From NCBI GenBank assembly GCA_033032175.1, contig CM065313.1:14051327-14115326 (forward strand): DNA of 64,000 nucleotides. Reading direction: 5' to 3'. The notes below the pieces were generated by a model. It did no database searches. It saw only the letters and a program-made list of their open reading frames with translations, and had not been told where the DNA came from. The stretch's first letter is position 1; the number at the start of each line of letters is the position of its first letter. This DNA is from Saturnia japonica (taxonomy: Eukaryota > Arthropoda > Insecta > Lepidoptera > Saturniidae). Below are positions 11,716 to 23,025 of the stretch, piece after piece. Made by a program: the position numbers and the translations under genes.

Positions 11716-11745
11716 GGATTTAGGTGTGTGATAAATTAGTTATCT

Positions 11746-11985
11746 GCCTCATTACCCTAGTGGTTGGAAGCGTGACTGCTATGAGCGAAGTCTTGGGTTC
11801 GAATCCTAGGTCGAGCAAAGTGTTATTGGGTTTTCCTATGAAATTCTCAATAGCAGCTTGGAGTTTGGTTTCATGCCCGATTAATGGCAATAGGCTCGCC
11901 TCCTATTACATGGGACTTAAAAGCATACTCGGCGAACTGTGGGTACACCTCTGCCTAACCATTCGGGGAATACAGGCGTGATGGT
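11746..11985 (+). repeat. tRNA-derived SINE
   Basis: The head has pol III internal promoter boxes: box A-like TAGTGGTTGG at 11758-11767 and box B GGTTCGAATCC at 11796-11806. The 3' part includes GCGAACTGTGGGTACACCTC, a body I know from lepidopteran SINEs. The spacing is tRNA-like, but no cloverleaf closes, so it is not a tRNA gene. Confidence 0.75.
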
Positions 11986-12163
11986 GTGTAAATTACATAT
12001 ACAGTCAATTACAAATTACAGAAAATACAGTCCTGTGACAGACATACAGACAGAGGAAGTACGTTAATAGGGTCCCGTTGAGCACTCTTTGTGTTCTAAA
12101 TCCTAATAAAGTAGAGATTTTTAGACCAATAACACTACTTTCTTGACCAAATATATTTTTTAA

Positions 12164-12817
12164 CTAGCTGTGCCCCTCGGTCACCCGAGTTTTATCAACA
12201 AATACCGCGCCGTCAACGCGACAGACCCGTGTAGTCTATCATAATTGATATCACTTCCCGCAAGTACAAATTATTTTAATTTTTCATTTTGTCCTGAACT
12301 ATGTGTCCTAATTACATACTATAAAAAGAAAAATTTAAATTGTCTGTATAATGAAATAACTTTGTTCGTAAGAATTAATATGATAAGCCTAAAAATAATC
12401 CCAAAAATAAATTTTTAATCTTCAACATAAAAATTCGCAAAATACCTTATTGTGGCTTATGCTATTAAGAAATAGGCATATATTACCGGAGACTTTTGTT
12501 AGATATACTAAAGAACAATATTTTTGTAGAATATTATATTTACGTATCACTAACCATTACGCCAGCGCATGCGGATAAAGTAGTTCGGGAAGACTTTCAC
12601 TTCGACTTACTTAAACAAAAATCAATATTTAAGGCTAGCTAAGAGGTTTAGCTTAGTTCCAGATAGCTTATACTATTCTTCGTGAATCTGGCTATCATAT
12701 ACAAAAAGAATTTTTCGAATCCGACTGCTACCAGTTGTCCAAATATTACCATGTTTAAACAAACAGACAAAAAAAACTCGTCCGCTTTACTAAATTATTA
12801 ATAGTATCTATACACGG
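12164..12817 (-). mobile_element. Helitron-like element, family H1 (left copy)
   Basis: Reverse-complement partner of 18698-19345. The outer (3') end reads CTAGCTGTGCCCCTCGG on the plus strand. It is non-coding and about 650 bp. Confidence 0.8.
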
Positions 12818-12965
12818 ACTGGCCTCGGAACACGACAAACCAACAGAAAATCATATATGTGTTTAACACTATGTGTATGATGGTCGCGATCCCTACCACC
12901 CCACTATATTACTGTATATACACTGACTAATCTCTGAACACGATAAACCAAAAGAAAATTATACA
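12818..12965. repeat. Minisatellite units (108-bp family)
   Basis: Slightly more than one unit of the repeat seen at 10738-10986: CTCGGAACACGACAAACCAA, then CGCGATCCCTACCACC, then a second start CTGAACACGATAAACC. Confidence 0.75.
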
Positions 12966-12968
12966 TGG

Positions 12969-13955
12969 TTTTTTTCTTTTTCACTGACTATACTGTTAGC
13001 TTAAGGGGCCCTAAAGAAATAGAGCCACTTATGGCTTTGACAGCTTCACCAGGATTGAGGGCGAACGCTTAAGGCATTCAGACGCGAAAGCATGAGCAAC
13101 ATACGCACAAAGGTGCCAAAGTGGCCGGACGTCGGCTTGGGCTGTTACCGTGATTGTGAAAAAGTCGCGAACTGACTAATTCCTTATCTGTAGAAAATTC
13201 GAGCTAAACTAACGCATACATATAACATGTTCCTGCCTCCTGGGAGAAAGGAATGAACATGTGTATATGTATTTAGTATTCTGGAAACATGATCGAAAGT
13301 AACTATCGTAAAAAAAGAAAAATAAGGTCCCTTACAGAATCTATGTACTTATGTGGTGTGCACGTATGTATGTACATATTGTGTGTAATGATGTGTGTGG
13401 GTAGCTACGTGATTGCAAGTGCAGTGTCACCTGTATCGCGCGAGCGGCTGCATAACTCAAGGGTTCTACACCGAGGGAACGGACCTAGGCTAGAGTTGCC
13501 GTAAGAGAGGGAGGACATGACGGTTTGCAGGAGCGAAATTAGCCGCCCGTCCCATGCGGAGGTAACGGTGGTTTCGCGGGCGTGGGCGCGTGCACGCTTT
13601 GTTTGGAGAGACGGTGGAATAGTATTTGTTTATTTCCTCGATCTTATAAACGGGCTCGGTGAAGATATTCGCGACCGGAGTTGTTCGCGTGGGATGTTCG
13701 GTTTTGGGGTTTAAATCGCGGCAGCTTTCACCAACAGATTCATGTGATTCGAAGCAGTGTCGAAGTACCTACGATCGCGTAAGATATTTAATATACGATT
13801 CGACCAACGTACCAAGGGGCTTTGTTAATTTTACGTAAGAATCGGGTTTGGAGGATTTGGAATCTGTTAATGTTGATCTTTGACGTATGTGCGAATGCAG
13901 CGCCGCTTATATGTCATGATAGGACGGACATATGTTTTGTATAATGTAAGCTTAT
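12969..13955 (-). pseudogene. Jockey-type retrotransposon, 5'-truncated copy (left arm)
   Basis: The minus strand, from about 13955 downward, reads in patches LYKTYVRPIMTY, RFQILQTRFLRKINKAPWYV and YFDTASNHMNLLVKAAA. This is the C-terminal end of a jockey-clade RT. It then continues through a 3' UTR to a T-rich stretch near 12969 (its poly-A). It contains the palindromic GGGGCCC tail shared with 47082-48057 and four other sites. Stops and shifts show that it is dead. Confidence 0.8.
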
Positions 13956-13997
13956 GTCACAGGAACATTTTGCTTAGTATCAAGGAGTGCAGTCTAT

Positions 13998-14560
13998 GTG
14001 TATTGTGAATCACCCTTATTTTTTAAAACACGAAACACTCTTATTTCTTCCTAAAAGCATAAATATGAATTTTCATAACCCTAAATTTAGAAATAGTGGG
14101 TTCTTCATACAATCTTTCATCCCCTATTTCACCTCTTAAAGTTTTATTTTCACGACATAAGATAAGCCAATGTCTTTCGTCAAGGTCCAATTTATCTCTA
14201 TACCAAAATTTATCAAATTTGGTTTGATGCGTTCTTCGTACAAACCTTCATCGTCTGTTTCAGGGCGTGAAATGCAACAGACAGGACAGACAAAGTTACT
14301 TTCGCATTTATAATATTAGTATGGATTATTCATTTCATTATGGTGTCGTTCTCTATGGTGTCAGTAAATTACCCAATAGCAGAATAACGACAATAGTTTA
14401 TAATAATAAATTTTTGAAATTAATTATCTCTCTCTCTCTCTCTATACCTTTGTTTGTTTCTCTTTAACTGATACTTTAGCATGGTAAAAATAGCAAAAGA
14501 TCGATTGTTGTGGTGTTCTTTTTGTTTTCTATAATAGGAATTTTTATATTGTTCACACAA
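13998..14560 (+). repeat. Repeat unit C, copy 1
   Basis: Runs from TTTTTTAAAACACGAAACAC through CCCTAAATTTAGAAATAGTG, a CT-rich run at 14420-14443 and ACTGATACTTTAGCATGG. Related copies are at 15470-16265 (same orientation), 15240-15392 (inverted, partial) and 16975-17540 (inverted). Confidence 0.75.
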
Positions 14561-14584
14561 ATCTGAAAAGTGAATAAAAGAAGG

Positions 14585-15225
14585 TCGATTTTTTGCAGTG
14601 ATCGATTTTTTAGACCTCGATTTATTTTGAATCGATACATCAGAGTTTGATTCGAATCGATCTTTTTCGGAATGAATTGCCTAGCAGCGATGCGGCACTC
14701 GACTTGTTTGCGTGGTTATATCCAACCTAGGGTGACCACTTATTAATATGATTTATTATATAGATGTAAGGTCAATTCATATGGGAAAGTTCCAAATTCT
14801 CTGAAACTGTACATTTTTTTACTTTATGTAAACTTTCAATAATCATCATTTTACAAACCAGTTTCAAAGTTTCAGCCAATACAATTGAAGAGCTATTTTA
14901 TAGCACTTTTATCAAAAAAATGTTCGACGTGATTTTTTAAATTGATATAACTTTTTTATTTATGAACTTATTGAAGTAAAACAAACACTAAATGTTAAGT
15001 GAACCTTACCAGAACATATTAGTGAAAACTGTTTCCAAATCGGTTATGCCGTTTCTGAGATTAGCGCGCACAAAAGTTGGCAAACAGACAAACAGACAAA
15101 AATTCTAACAATCATTGTTTTGGCTTCTCCTGCGTTTATAGAGACCCCCAATAATAGTTTTTTTCATATATCTTCTATGTACATACATCGATCAGTTACG
15201 TTTTTATTATATGTATAGATAGATA
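14585..15225 (-). mobile_element. Helitron-like element, unit B copy 1
   Basis: On the minus strand it begins TCTATACATATAATAAAAAC and includes a GTCTGTTTGTCTGTTTGCC run and TCAGAAACGGCATAACCGAT, resembling 5' ends of lepidopteran Helitrons. Its 3' boundary is uncertain. Further copies are at 16265-16915 (inverted) and 19385-20028. Confidence 0.65.
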
Positions 15226-15392
15226 GATATAGATATAGATAACAATTCCTAAAATAGAAAATTAAAAGGGAACCACAACAGTCGATCTTTTGTAATTTTT
15301 ACCTTACTAAAGTATCAGTTATTATAGAGAAACATAGAAAGATATAGAGAGAGAGAATTTATTACAGGTATATAGGGAAAGAGAATTCATTT

Positions 15393-16113
15393 AAATACTG
15401 ACTGATCTCTAAACATGACAAAGCAATAGAAAATCATAGATGGATTTATCACTCTATGTGTAGGGTATTGTAAATCATCCCTTATTGTACCACCCTGCCG
15501 ATTCATTTTTCAAAAACGCGAAACCCTTTCATTTCTTACTAAAATCATAAATATGAATTTTCATATCCCTAAATTGAGGAATAGTGGGTTCTTCATACAA
15601 AATTTCATCCCCTATTTGACCCCTTCAAGTTTTATCTTTGCGCCATAAGGTACCCTATGTCCGCCTCCAAGGTCCAATATATCTCTATTCATCAAAATTG
15701 GTTTAACGGGTTCTTCTTACAAACCTTCATCCCCTATTTCACCCATTAAAGTTTTATTTTCACCACATAAGGTAGCCAAAGTCTTTCTCCAAATTCCTAC
15801 ATATATCTATATCAAAATTAGATTCTTTATACAAACTTTCACCCCCCATTTCACCCCTTCCAATTTTATTTCCAAAAGTAGCCTATGACCTTTCTCAACC
15901 AAAGTTCTTCAAAATTGGTTCAGCGGTCTAGGCTTGAAAATTCAAAAGACGGGACAGACAGAATTACTTTCCCATCTAAAATATTAGTAGGTATGGATTA
16001 TCCAATTAATTATGCAGTCATTTTCTATGGTGTCATTTACCAATTAAAATACTAACGGTAAATTATTACCCAACAGCAAAATAACGACAACAGTTTATAA
16101 TAATAAATTTTTG
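15393..16113 (+). repeat. Spacer of the inverted repeat, mainly repeat unit C copy 3
   Basis: Not mirrored across the centre. It starts with part of a minisatellite unit (15396-15470) and then repeats, in direct orientation, the C unit of the left arm (compare 13998-14430), with more divergence than the arms show to each other. Confidence 0.75.
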
Positions 16114-16264
16114 AAATGAATTCTCTTTCCCTATATACCTGTAATAAATTCTCTCTCTCTTTATCTTTCTATGTTTCTCTATAATAACTGATACTTTAGT
16201 AAGGTAAAAATTACAAAAGATCGACTGTTGTGGTTCCCTTTTAATTTTCTATTTTAGGAATTGT

Positions 16265-16915
16265 TATCTATATCTATATCTATCTATCTATACATATAAT
16301 AAAAACGTAACTGATCGATGTCTGTACATAGAAGATATATGAAAAAAACTATTATTGGGGGTCTCTATAAACGCAGGAGAAGCCAAAACAATGATTGTTA
16401 GAATTTTTGTCTGTTTGTCTGTTTGCCAACTTTTGTGCGCGCTAATCTCAGAAACGGCATAACCGATTTGGAAACAGTTTTCACTAATATGTTCTGGTAT
16501 GGTTCACTTAACATTTAGTGTTTGTTTTACTTCAATAAGTTCATAAATAAAAAAGTTATATCAATTTAAAAAATCACGTCGAACATTTTTTTGATCAAAA
16601 TGCTATAAAATAGCTCTTCAGTTGAATTGGCTGAAACTTTTAAACTGGTTTGTAAAATGATGATTATTGATTGTTTACATAAAGTTAAAAAATGTACAGT
16701 TTCAGAGAATTTAGAACTTTCCAATATGAGTTGACCACACCACCATTTATTATATAATAAATCATATTAATAAGTGGTCACCCTAGGTTGGATATAATCA
16801 CGCAAGCAAGTCGAGTGCCGCATCGCTGCTAGGCAATTCATTCCGAAAAAGATCGATTCGAATCTAACTCTGATGTATCGATTCACAATAAATCGAAGTC
16901 TAAAAGGCCGATCTC
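16265..16915 (+). mobile_element. Helitron-like element, unit B copy 2 (right arm)
   Basis: Inverted partner of 14585-15225. The plus strand starts TCTATACATATAATAAAAAC near 16287, after a GATA-like microsatellite (TATCTATATCTATCTATC). Confidence 0.65.
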
Positions 16916-17564
16916 TCCAAAAAATTGACCGTCTTTTATTCACTTTTCAGATTTGTGTTAACAATATAAAAATCCCTATTATAGAAAACAAAAAGGACTC
17001 CACAACAATCGATCTTTTACTATTTTTACCATGCTAAAGTATCAGTTAAAGAGAAACAAAGAAAGGTATAGGAGAGAGAGGGAGAATTAATTTCAAAAAT
17101 TTATTATTATAAACTGTTGTCGTTATTCTCCTATTGGGTAATTTACTGACACCATAGAGAACGACAGCATAATGAAATTAATAATCCATACTAATATTAT
17201 AAATGCGAAAGTAACTCTGTCTGTCCTGTCTGTTGCATTTCACGCCCTGAAATAGACGATGAAGGTTTGTACGAAGAACGCATCAAACCAAATTTGATGA
17301 ATTTTGGTATAGAGAGATATTGGACCTTAAAGAAAGGCATTGGTTTACCTTATGCCGTGAAAATAAAACTTCAAGAGGTGAAATAGGGGATGAAAGATTG
17401 TATGAAGAACCCACTATTTCTAAATTTAGGGATATGAAAATTCATATTTATGCTTTTAGGAAGAAATAACAGTATTTCGTGTTTTAAAAAATAAGGGTGA
17501 TTTACAATACACATAGACTTCACCTCTTGATACTAAGCAAAATGTTCCTGAGACATAAGCTTAC

Positions 17565-18535
17565 ATTATACAAGGTATATGTCCCTCCTATCATGACATA
17601 TAAGCTGCACTACATTCGCACATACTTCATAGATCAACATTAATAAATTCCAAATCCTCTAAACCCGATTCTTACGTAAAATTAACAAAGCCCCTTGGTA
17701 CATTGGTCGAATCGTAAATTGAATATCTTACGCGATCGTACTTCGACACTGCTTCGAATCACGTGAATCTGTTGGTGAAAGCAGCCGCGACTTAAACCCC
17801 AAAACCGAACATCCCCCGCGAACAACTCCGGCCGCGAATATCTACACAGATCCCGTTTATAAGATCGAGGAAATAAACCAATACTACTCCACCATCTCTC
17901 CAAACAAAGCGTGCTTGCGCCCACGCCCGCGAAACCACCGTTCCCTGCGCAGGGGATGGGTGGCTAATTTCGCTCCCGCAAACCCGTTACGTCCTCCCTC
18001 TCTTACGTCAACTCAAGCCTAGGTCCATTCCCTCGGTGTAGAACTCTTGAGTCATGCAACCGCTCGCGCGATACTGGTGACACTGCACTTGCAATCACGT
18101 AGCTACCCACACACATCATTACACACAATATGTACATACATACGTGCACACCACATAAGTACATAGATCCTGTAAGGGACCTTTTTATTATTTTTTTACG
18201 ATAGTTACTTTCGATCATGTTTCCAGAATACTAAATACATATACACATGTTCATTCCTTTCTCCCAGGAGGCAGGAACATGTTATATGTATGCGTTAGTT
18301 TAGCTCGAATTTTCTACAGATAAGGAATTAGTCAGTTCGCGACTTTTTCACAATCACGGTAACAGCCCAAGCCGACGTCCGGCCACTTTGGCACCTTTAT
18401 CCGCATGTTGCTCACGCGTTCGCGGCTGAATGCCTTAAGCGTTCGCCCCAAGCCTGGTGAAGCTGTCAAACCCATCAGTGGCTCTATTTCTTTAGGGCCC
18501 CTTAGGCTAACAGTATAGTCAGTGAGAAAGAAAAA
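17565..18535 (+). pseudogene. Jockey-type retrotransposon, 5'-truncated copy (right arm)
   Basis: Mirror copy of 12969-13955, now on the plus strand. It ends at an A-rich stretch near 18530 and carries the same RT C-terminal patches and palindromic tail. Confidence 0.8.
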
Positions 18536-18697
18536 AACCATCTATAATTTTCTTTTAGTTTATCGTGTTCAGAGATTAGTCAGTGTATATACAGTAATAT
18601 AGCGTGGTGGTAGGGATCGCGACCTCCATACACATAGTGTTAAACACATGTATGACTTTCTTTTGGTTTGTCGTGTTCCGAGGTCAGTCCGTGTATA

Positions 18698-19345
18698 TCT
18701 ATACTATTAATAATTTAGTAAAACGGACGAGTTTTTTTTGTTTGTTTGTTTAAACATGGTAATCTCTGGACAACGGGTAGCAGTCGTATTCGAAAAATTC
18801 TTTTTGTATATTATAGCCAGATTCACGAAGAATAGTATAGGATATCTGAAACTAAGCTAAACCTCTCAGCTAGCCTTAAATATTGATTTTTGTTTAAGTA
18901 AGTCGAAGTGAAAGTGTTCCCGAACTGCTTTATCCGCATGCGCTGGCGTAATGGTTAGTGATACGTAAATATAATATTCTACAAAAATATTGTTCTTTAG
19001 TATATCTAAAAAATGTCTCCAGTAACATATGCCTATTTCTTAATAGCATAAACCACAATAAGGTATTTTGCGTGTTTTTATTTTGAAGATTAAAAATTGA
19101 TTTTGAGCTTTATTTTTACGCTTATTATATTAATCCTTACGAACCAAAGTTATTTCATCATAAAGACAATTTAAATTTTTCTTTTTATAGTATGTAATTA
19201 GGACACATAGTTTAGGAGAAAATGAAAAATTAAAATAATTTGTACTTGCGAGAAGTGATAACAATTATGATTACATGGGTCCGTCGCGTTGGCGGCGCGG
19301 TATTTGTTGGATAAAAACTCGGGTGAAACCGAGGGGCACAGCTAG
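18698..19345 (+). mobile_element. Helitron-like element, family H1, with canonical ends
   Basis: Starts TCTATACTATTAATAATTTAG after an A and ends CTAG before a T, the A^T insertion typical of Helitrons. Just inside the 3' end is a perfect hairpin, CTCGG-GTGAAA-CCGAG, followed by GGGCACAGCTAG. It is 648 bp with no coding capacity. A solitary relative is at 49883-50512. Confidence 0.88.
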
Positions 19346-19384
19346 TATTGTTAATACAAATGCGAAAGTGAATCGAAAAAAAAA

Positions 19385-20028
19385 CAATTTTTGAGAGATC
19401 AATCTTTTAGACATCGATTTTTTTGGGAATTGATTCATAAGAGTTCGATTCGAATCAATCTTTTTCGAAATGAATTGCCATCCCTAGCAGCGGCACAGCT
19501 ATATTAAACCGACAAATATTCAGCATATGCTGACCCCCTTTTAATATGATTTATCACATAGATCTGAGGTCAACTTATATTGCAAATTGCAATTTTTAAA
19601 CTCTTCATTTTTTAACTTTATGAAAGGTTTCGATCATCATCGTTTTACAAATCATAATATACAGATAACTAAAATTTCAGTCAATTCAACTGAAGAGTTA
19701 TTTTATAGCATTTTTATCAAAAAAATGTTCGACGTGATTTTTTTAATTGATATAACTTTTTTATTTTTTGAACTTATTGAAGTAAAATAAACACTAAATG
19801 TTAAGTGAACCTTACCAGAATATATTAGTGAAAACCGTTTCCAAATCGGTTATGCCGTTTCTGAGATTATCGCGCACAAAAGTTGGCAAACAGACAAACA
19901 CAAAAATTCTAACAATCATTATTTTGGGTTCTCCTGCGTTGATGGATACCCCCAATAATAGTTTTTCTCAAATATCTTCTATGTACAGACATCGATCAGT
20001 TACGTTTTTATTAGATGTATAGATTTGG
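19385..20028 (-). mobile_element. Helitron-like element, unit B copy 3
   Basis: Same orientation as copy 1 (14585-15225) but outside the palindrome, and visibly more diverged from the arm copies than they are from each other. Ends near the plus-strand phrase TTATTAGATGTATAGAT. Confidence 0.65.
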
Positions 20029-20440
20029 AAGTGCGACGAATCTGGGTTTCGACAAATCTGGAGTACATCGAGTTCGGAACACGACGAATACGGAACAAAT
20101 CTTTAAAATTTTATCAATACAAGTCAAAATATAATTATGTAGTTACATTTAAATACTTTAAAGTTGCAAAGCTACTTTATCATCAATTCTTTATTGTGCA
20201 TGGCAGGGCACGTCCTGGTTCTACACGCAGAGCTTAGGAATGAATAATAGGATAAATTATTTATTAAAGGTATTGGTATTAAAAAATAAAACAAAGTACC
20301 TAAATCAAAAAGTTATTATTTTGCTTTATTTTACATAAAACATCAAAAACAATTTATTTAGCGATGTCATGTACATAGGTAAGCTTATCTCTATAGAGCA
20401 TCTCCTATAGTTATTATATGAAAGTCGGAAGTTTAGTTTA
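20029..20440. other. Spacer before hAT remnant
   Basis: Contains a GACGAATC/GACAAATC-rich patch (20036-20095) and TGGCAGGGCACGTCCTGG near 20200, which could be the degraded far end of the hAT element. No gene seen. Confidence 0.35.
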
Positions 20441-20441
20441 T

Positions 20442-21805
20442 CTATAATTGTCTCCTAGCTTTAGTTTTCACAAATGTATCATTGACTTCGGTTAAATCTA
20501 AACTTGATGCGGCTTTGATTTCGATTGCTATTAGTGATAAATGTCGGTGTCGAGCTTGGCCCATAGTATTCCTCAAAAAGTTTTTTTTTATAATTTTAAA
20601 TTTCTTAAATGATTTTTCAGCTTGTGCAGAAGTGACAGGAATTGTATGGAACAGTAACATTGCTGTAAATACTTCTGTTAGGTCACATTCTAACTCTGCA
20701 TATTTTCTCATTATTTCTTTACAGATTTGGTGAATAGTCCATGTTTTTGTCTTAGTTAATTCAGGTAAAAGCATATTAAGAAATTGAAGGCAAAAGTTAG
20801 GGTCTATTATATCAGAATATTTATGTTGGAATAGGTCACACTTTTGTAATAAAGTTGTTTCATTTACATCCAGTAAAAATGTTGGTTTTAGAAAATTGAA
20901 TGTTTGACTGGCTGCACTCATGCCAGTAAAACGTGCGTTTAACTGAATTATTATTGTATCTAGTACATTATTGAAAATAGTCATTTTAAATATTTCTTCT
21001 CTGTTTTGAAATCGGTAATCTGCAGATAATTCATCAAAATGTTTTTTTTTATTTTCCTTTGCCTTTTTTCTTTGAAATGGGATCTATGCCATATTTTGTT
21101 GCAGTTTCACTGGCTTTGCGTTTAAATGATTCGTAGTCATTTCTATAAATTTGCATCTTTACATTTGTTTCTTGTAAAGCTCTAATTGCTTCGTCCAAAT
21201 CAATGTTGCATTTTTGCAAAGTTTTAGATGCATAATTGATATAATTTAATATGCAGTTCATGAATTCACAAACGAACACGAACTCAAAATTTAGCATTTT
21301 TGTTTTAAAATTTTCTCCTTGATTTCGCTCATCTTTACTGGAACTTTTGAGAATGATTTCTGATAATGCTTTAATTAAATCGAAATAATTAAGTTTTATT
21401 GCAGATATCGTATTGACCCTACTGGACCATCTGGTCGGATTTAGTTTTTTTAGAGTGGTGTTCGATTCGCCAGTGAATTTTGACGGCATACCCCAGCGTT
21501 TGATGCTAAGTCCGAAAAAATTAAACAAATCTTGCAATGCTGCGAAATAATTCTGCAATTCCAAATTATTGCTAACGGCATCATTTCAAAGATGTTTGAG
21601 ACTTATTGGGTATTCCCCTGTATTTTTTCAAATAAGTTGCCATTTATTAAAGTCGCGTTCGTGGAATCTGGTTTATTTATATACCGAATGTGAGAGAAAT
21701 TTTCACTAGTTCAATTTATAGTTTATAATCAGAGTCCGAGGAACCCCCTGAGCTTGGAGGCCCCGGGGCACTGCCCCGTCTAGCCTTCCGGTAGCTACGC
21801 TACTG
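20442..21805 (-). pseudogene. hAT transposase remnant (ZMYM1-like)
   Basis: Two minus-strand frames, 21564-21049 (171 aa) and 20984-20442 (180 aa), belong to one protein split by a one-base shift in an A-rich run near 21062. The first carries LNPTRWSSRVNT; the second ends with TIPVTSAQAEKSFKKFKIIK and FLRNTMGQARHRHLSLIAIE, which is the hAT C-terminal dimerisation region as found in zinc-finger MYM-type 1-like transposases. The N-terminal part, including the zinc finger, is missing. At 21805 the minus strand begins CAGTAGCGTAGCTACCGG, like the end of such elements, next to a GC-rich patch (21730-21800). It is a dead relic. Confidence 0.85.
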
Positions 21806-22365
21806 GAATGTGGACCACAACGCTAAAACTATAACGAAAAAAAAAACTTCAAAAAAAATAACAAGTCAGTAAAATTCAGTCAAATTATTATCATTGATAG
21901 CTAACTTCACCTTGTCACGCTTCCGTTACAACTGTCACAAGATGCGCGCGCATCTCTCATTTTTACCCTCTAATAAACGCGCAAAAAGAAGTGTATCTTA
22001 GAAAAAGACTGTATAACATTTTTTGAACTTACCAAAATAACATTCAATATGCAGCAAGTCTTACGAAAGCGATAAAATTATAATTACAATTAAATCAATT
22101 TTATCTGACATAAGTGGATACTTGCATGCGCGCTTACTACAGGGTTTAACAATAAATCATCAATCACATTACCGTTGAAGCGAAGTTAAAGCTAACGGAG
22201 TTCTTATATTAAATGACAACGGAACATCATTCATATTAATAAGAATCTTTATATAATCCGTTTTATTAATTCCCCATACAACAAAATAGACATATTTATC
22301 TGTACCCATAAATCTGAACATTTTCCCATATTTGATAATTTTACACATGTAATACAAACTATCAA
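21806..22365. other. AT-rich spacer
   Basis: No gene or recognised repeat. It includes a short alternating GCGCGCATC patch near 21945. Confidence 0.4.
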
Positions 22366-22650
22366 TCTATATTAATAATATAAAGCTGAAGAGTTTGTTT
22401 GTTGGGTTGAACATGCTAATCTCAGGAACTACTGGTTCGAATGGGAAAACTATTTTAGTATTGGATAACCCATTTATCTAGGAAGGCTATAGGCTATATA
22501 ACATCACGCTACGACCGATAGGAGCGGTGCATCAATGAAAAATGTTGAAAAATCGGGAAAAATTATTCCTTTTGAGAGCTTCCATTGCGTGCGCTGCATA
22601 AATGGTTATAGTTACGCAACGACTATGTGTGAATTAATTGTTTTTCTTAA
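22366..22650 (+). mobile_element. Lep1-like Helitron, 5' portion
   Basis: Starts TCTATATTAATAATATAAAG after an A, then GCTGAAGAGTTTGTTTGTTG, GCTAATCTCAGGAACTACTG and GGCTATAGGCTATATAACAT. I recognise these as the 5' part of the lepidopteran Lep1 Helitron family. The 3' end is not identifiable. An inverted relative is at 51490-51778. Confidence 0.8.
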
Positions 22651-22929
22651 ATAAATAAAAAAAGGCCGCGACAGCTTAATTCTCTATCTTTTTAAGTTGA
22701 CTCAATATAACCTTTTTTATGGTAATAAATAATCATAAAATATATTGTTCTAAAATAATGCACTATTTGCTAAGGTGTTTTTATTAACATGGTATTATTA
22801 ATACTTATCGAAATAAATACGTTATTCATCACAAGTATTTAATTTTGATCAAAATTGCCCGTTACATCAATTGATTTTAATGAATACCTTATGAGATATA
22901 GGTAACAGTTTTAAAATAACATAAATAAA

Positions 22930-23025
22930 CAAAGAAAGTTTCAACTCCTTTAGAACTGTATTGAAGGTTTCCTCGACCATTTCTCTCTAACCCTCTCTCT
23001 CTCTCTCTTATGATGGTAAGGAATT
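22930..23025 (-). repeat. GA-rich dispersed repeat, copy 2
   Basis: The reverse complement matches 7915-8010: GAGAGAG run, then TTCTAAAGGAGTTGAAACTT. Confidence 0.7.

Larger units (their letters stand above)
12164..19345. repeat. 7.2-kb inverted repeat made of nested mobile elements
   Basis: Left arm 12164-15392 and right arm 16114-19345 are reverse complements over about 3.2 kb, with scattered substitutions and small indels, around a 721-bp spacer (15393-16113). Both outer edges are Helitron 3' ends (CTAG on the outside). From outside in, each arm holds a 650-bp Helitron, minisatellite units, a jockey C-terminal fragment, a C unit and a B unit. The arms differ at many sites, so the structure is not a recent or artefactual exact copy. 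Confidence 0.9.

Noticed and set aside
11746..11820. Possible tRNA gene
   Set aside because: Box A and box B are present, but no acceptor stem or complete cloverleaf; the downstream body is that of a SINE.
13289..13504. 71-codon frame, also mirrored at 18003-18218
   Set aside because: It lies antisense in the 3' UTR of the jockey copies; its presence in both arms reflects the inverted repeat, not conservation of a protein.
14420..14443. Regulatory GAGA element
   Set aside because: The CT run is part of repeat unit C and varies in length between copies; it is better explained as a microsatellite.
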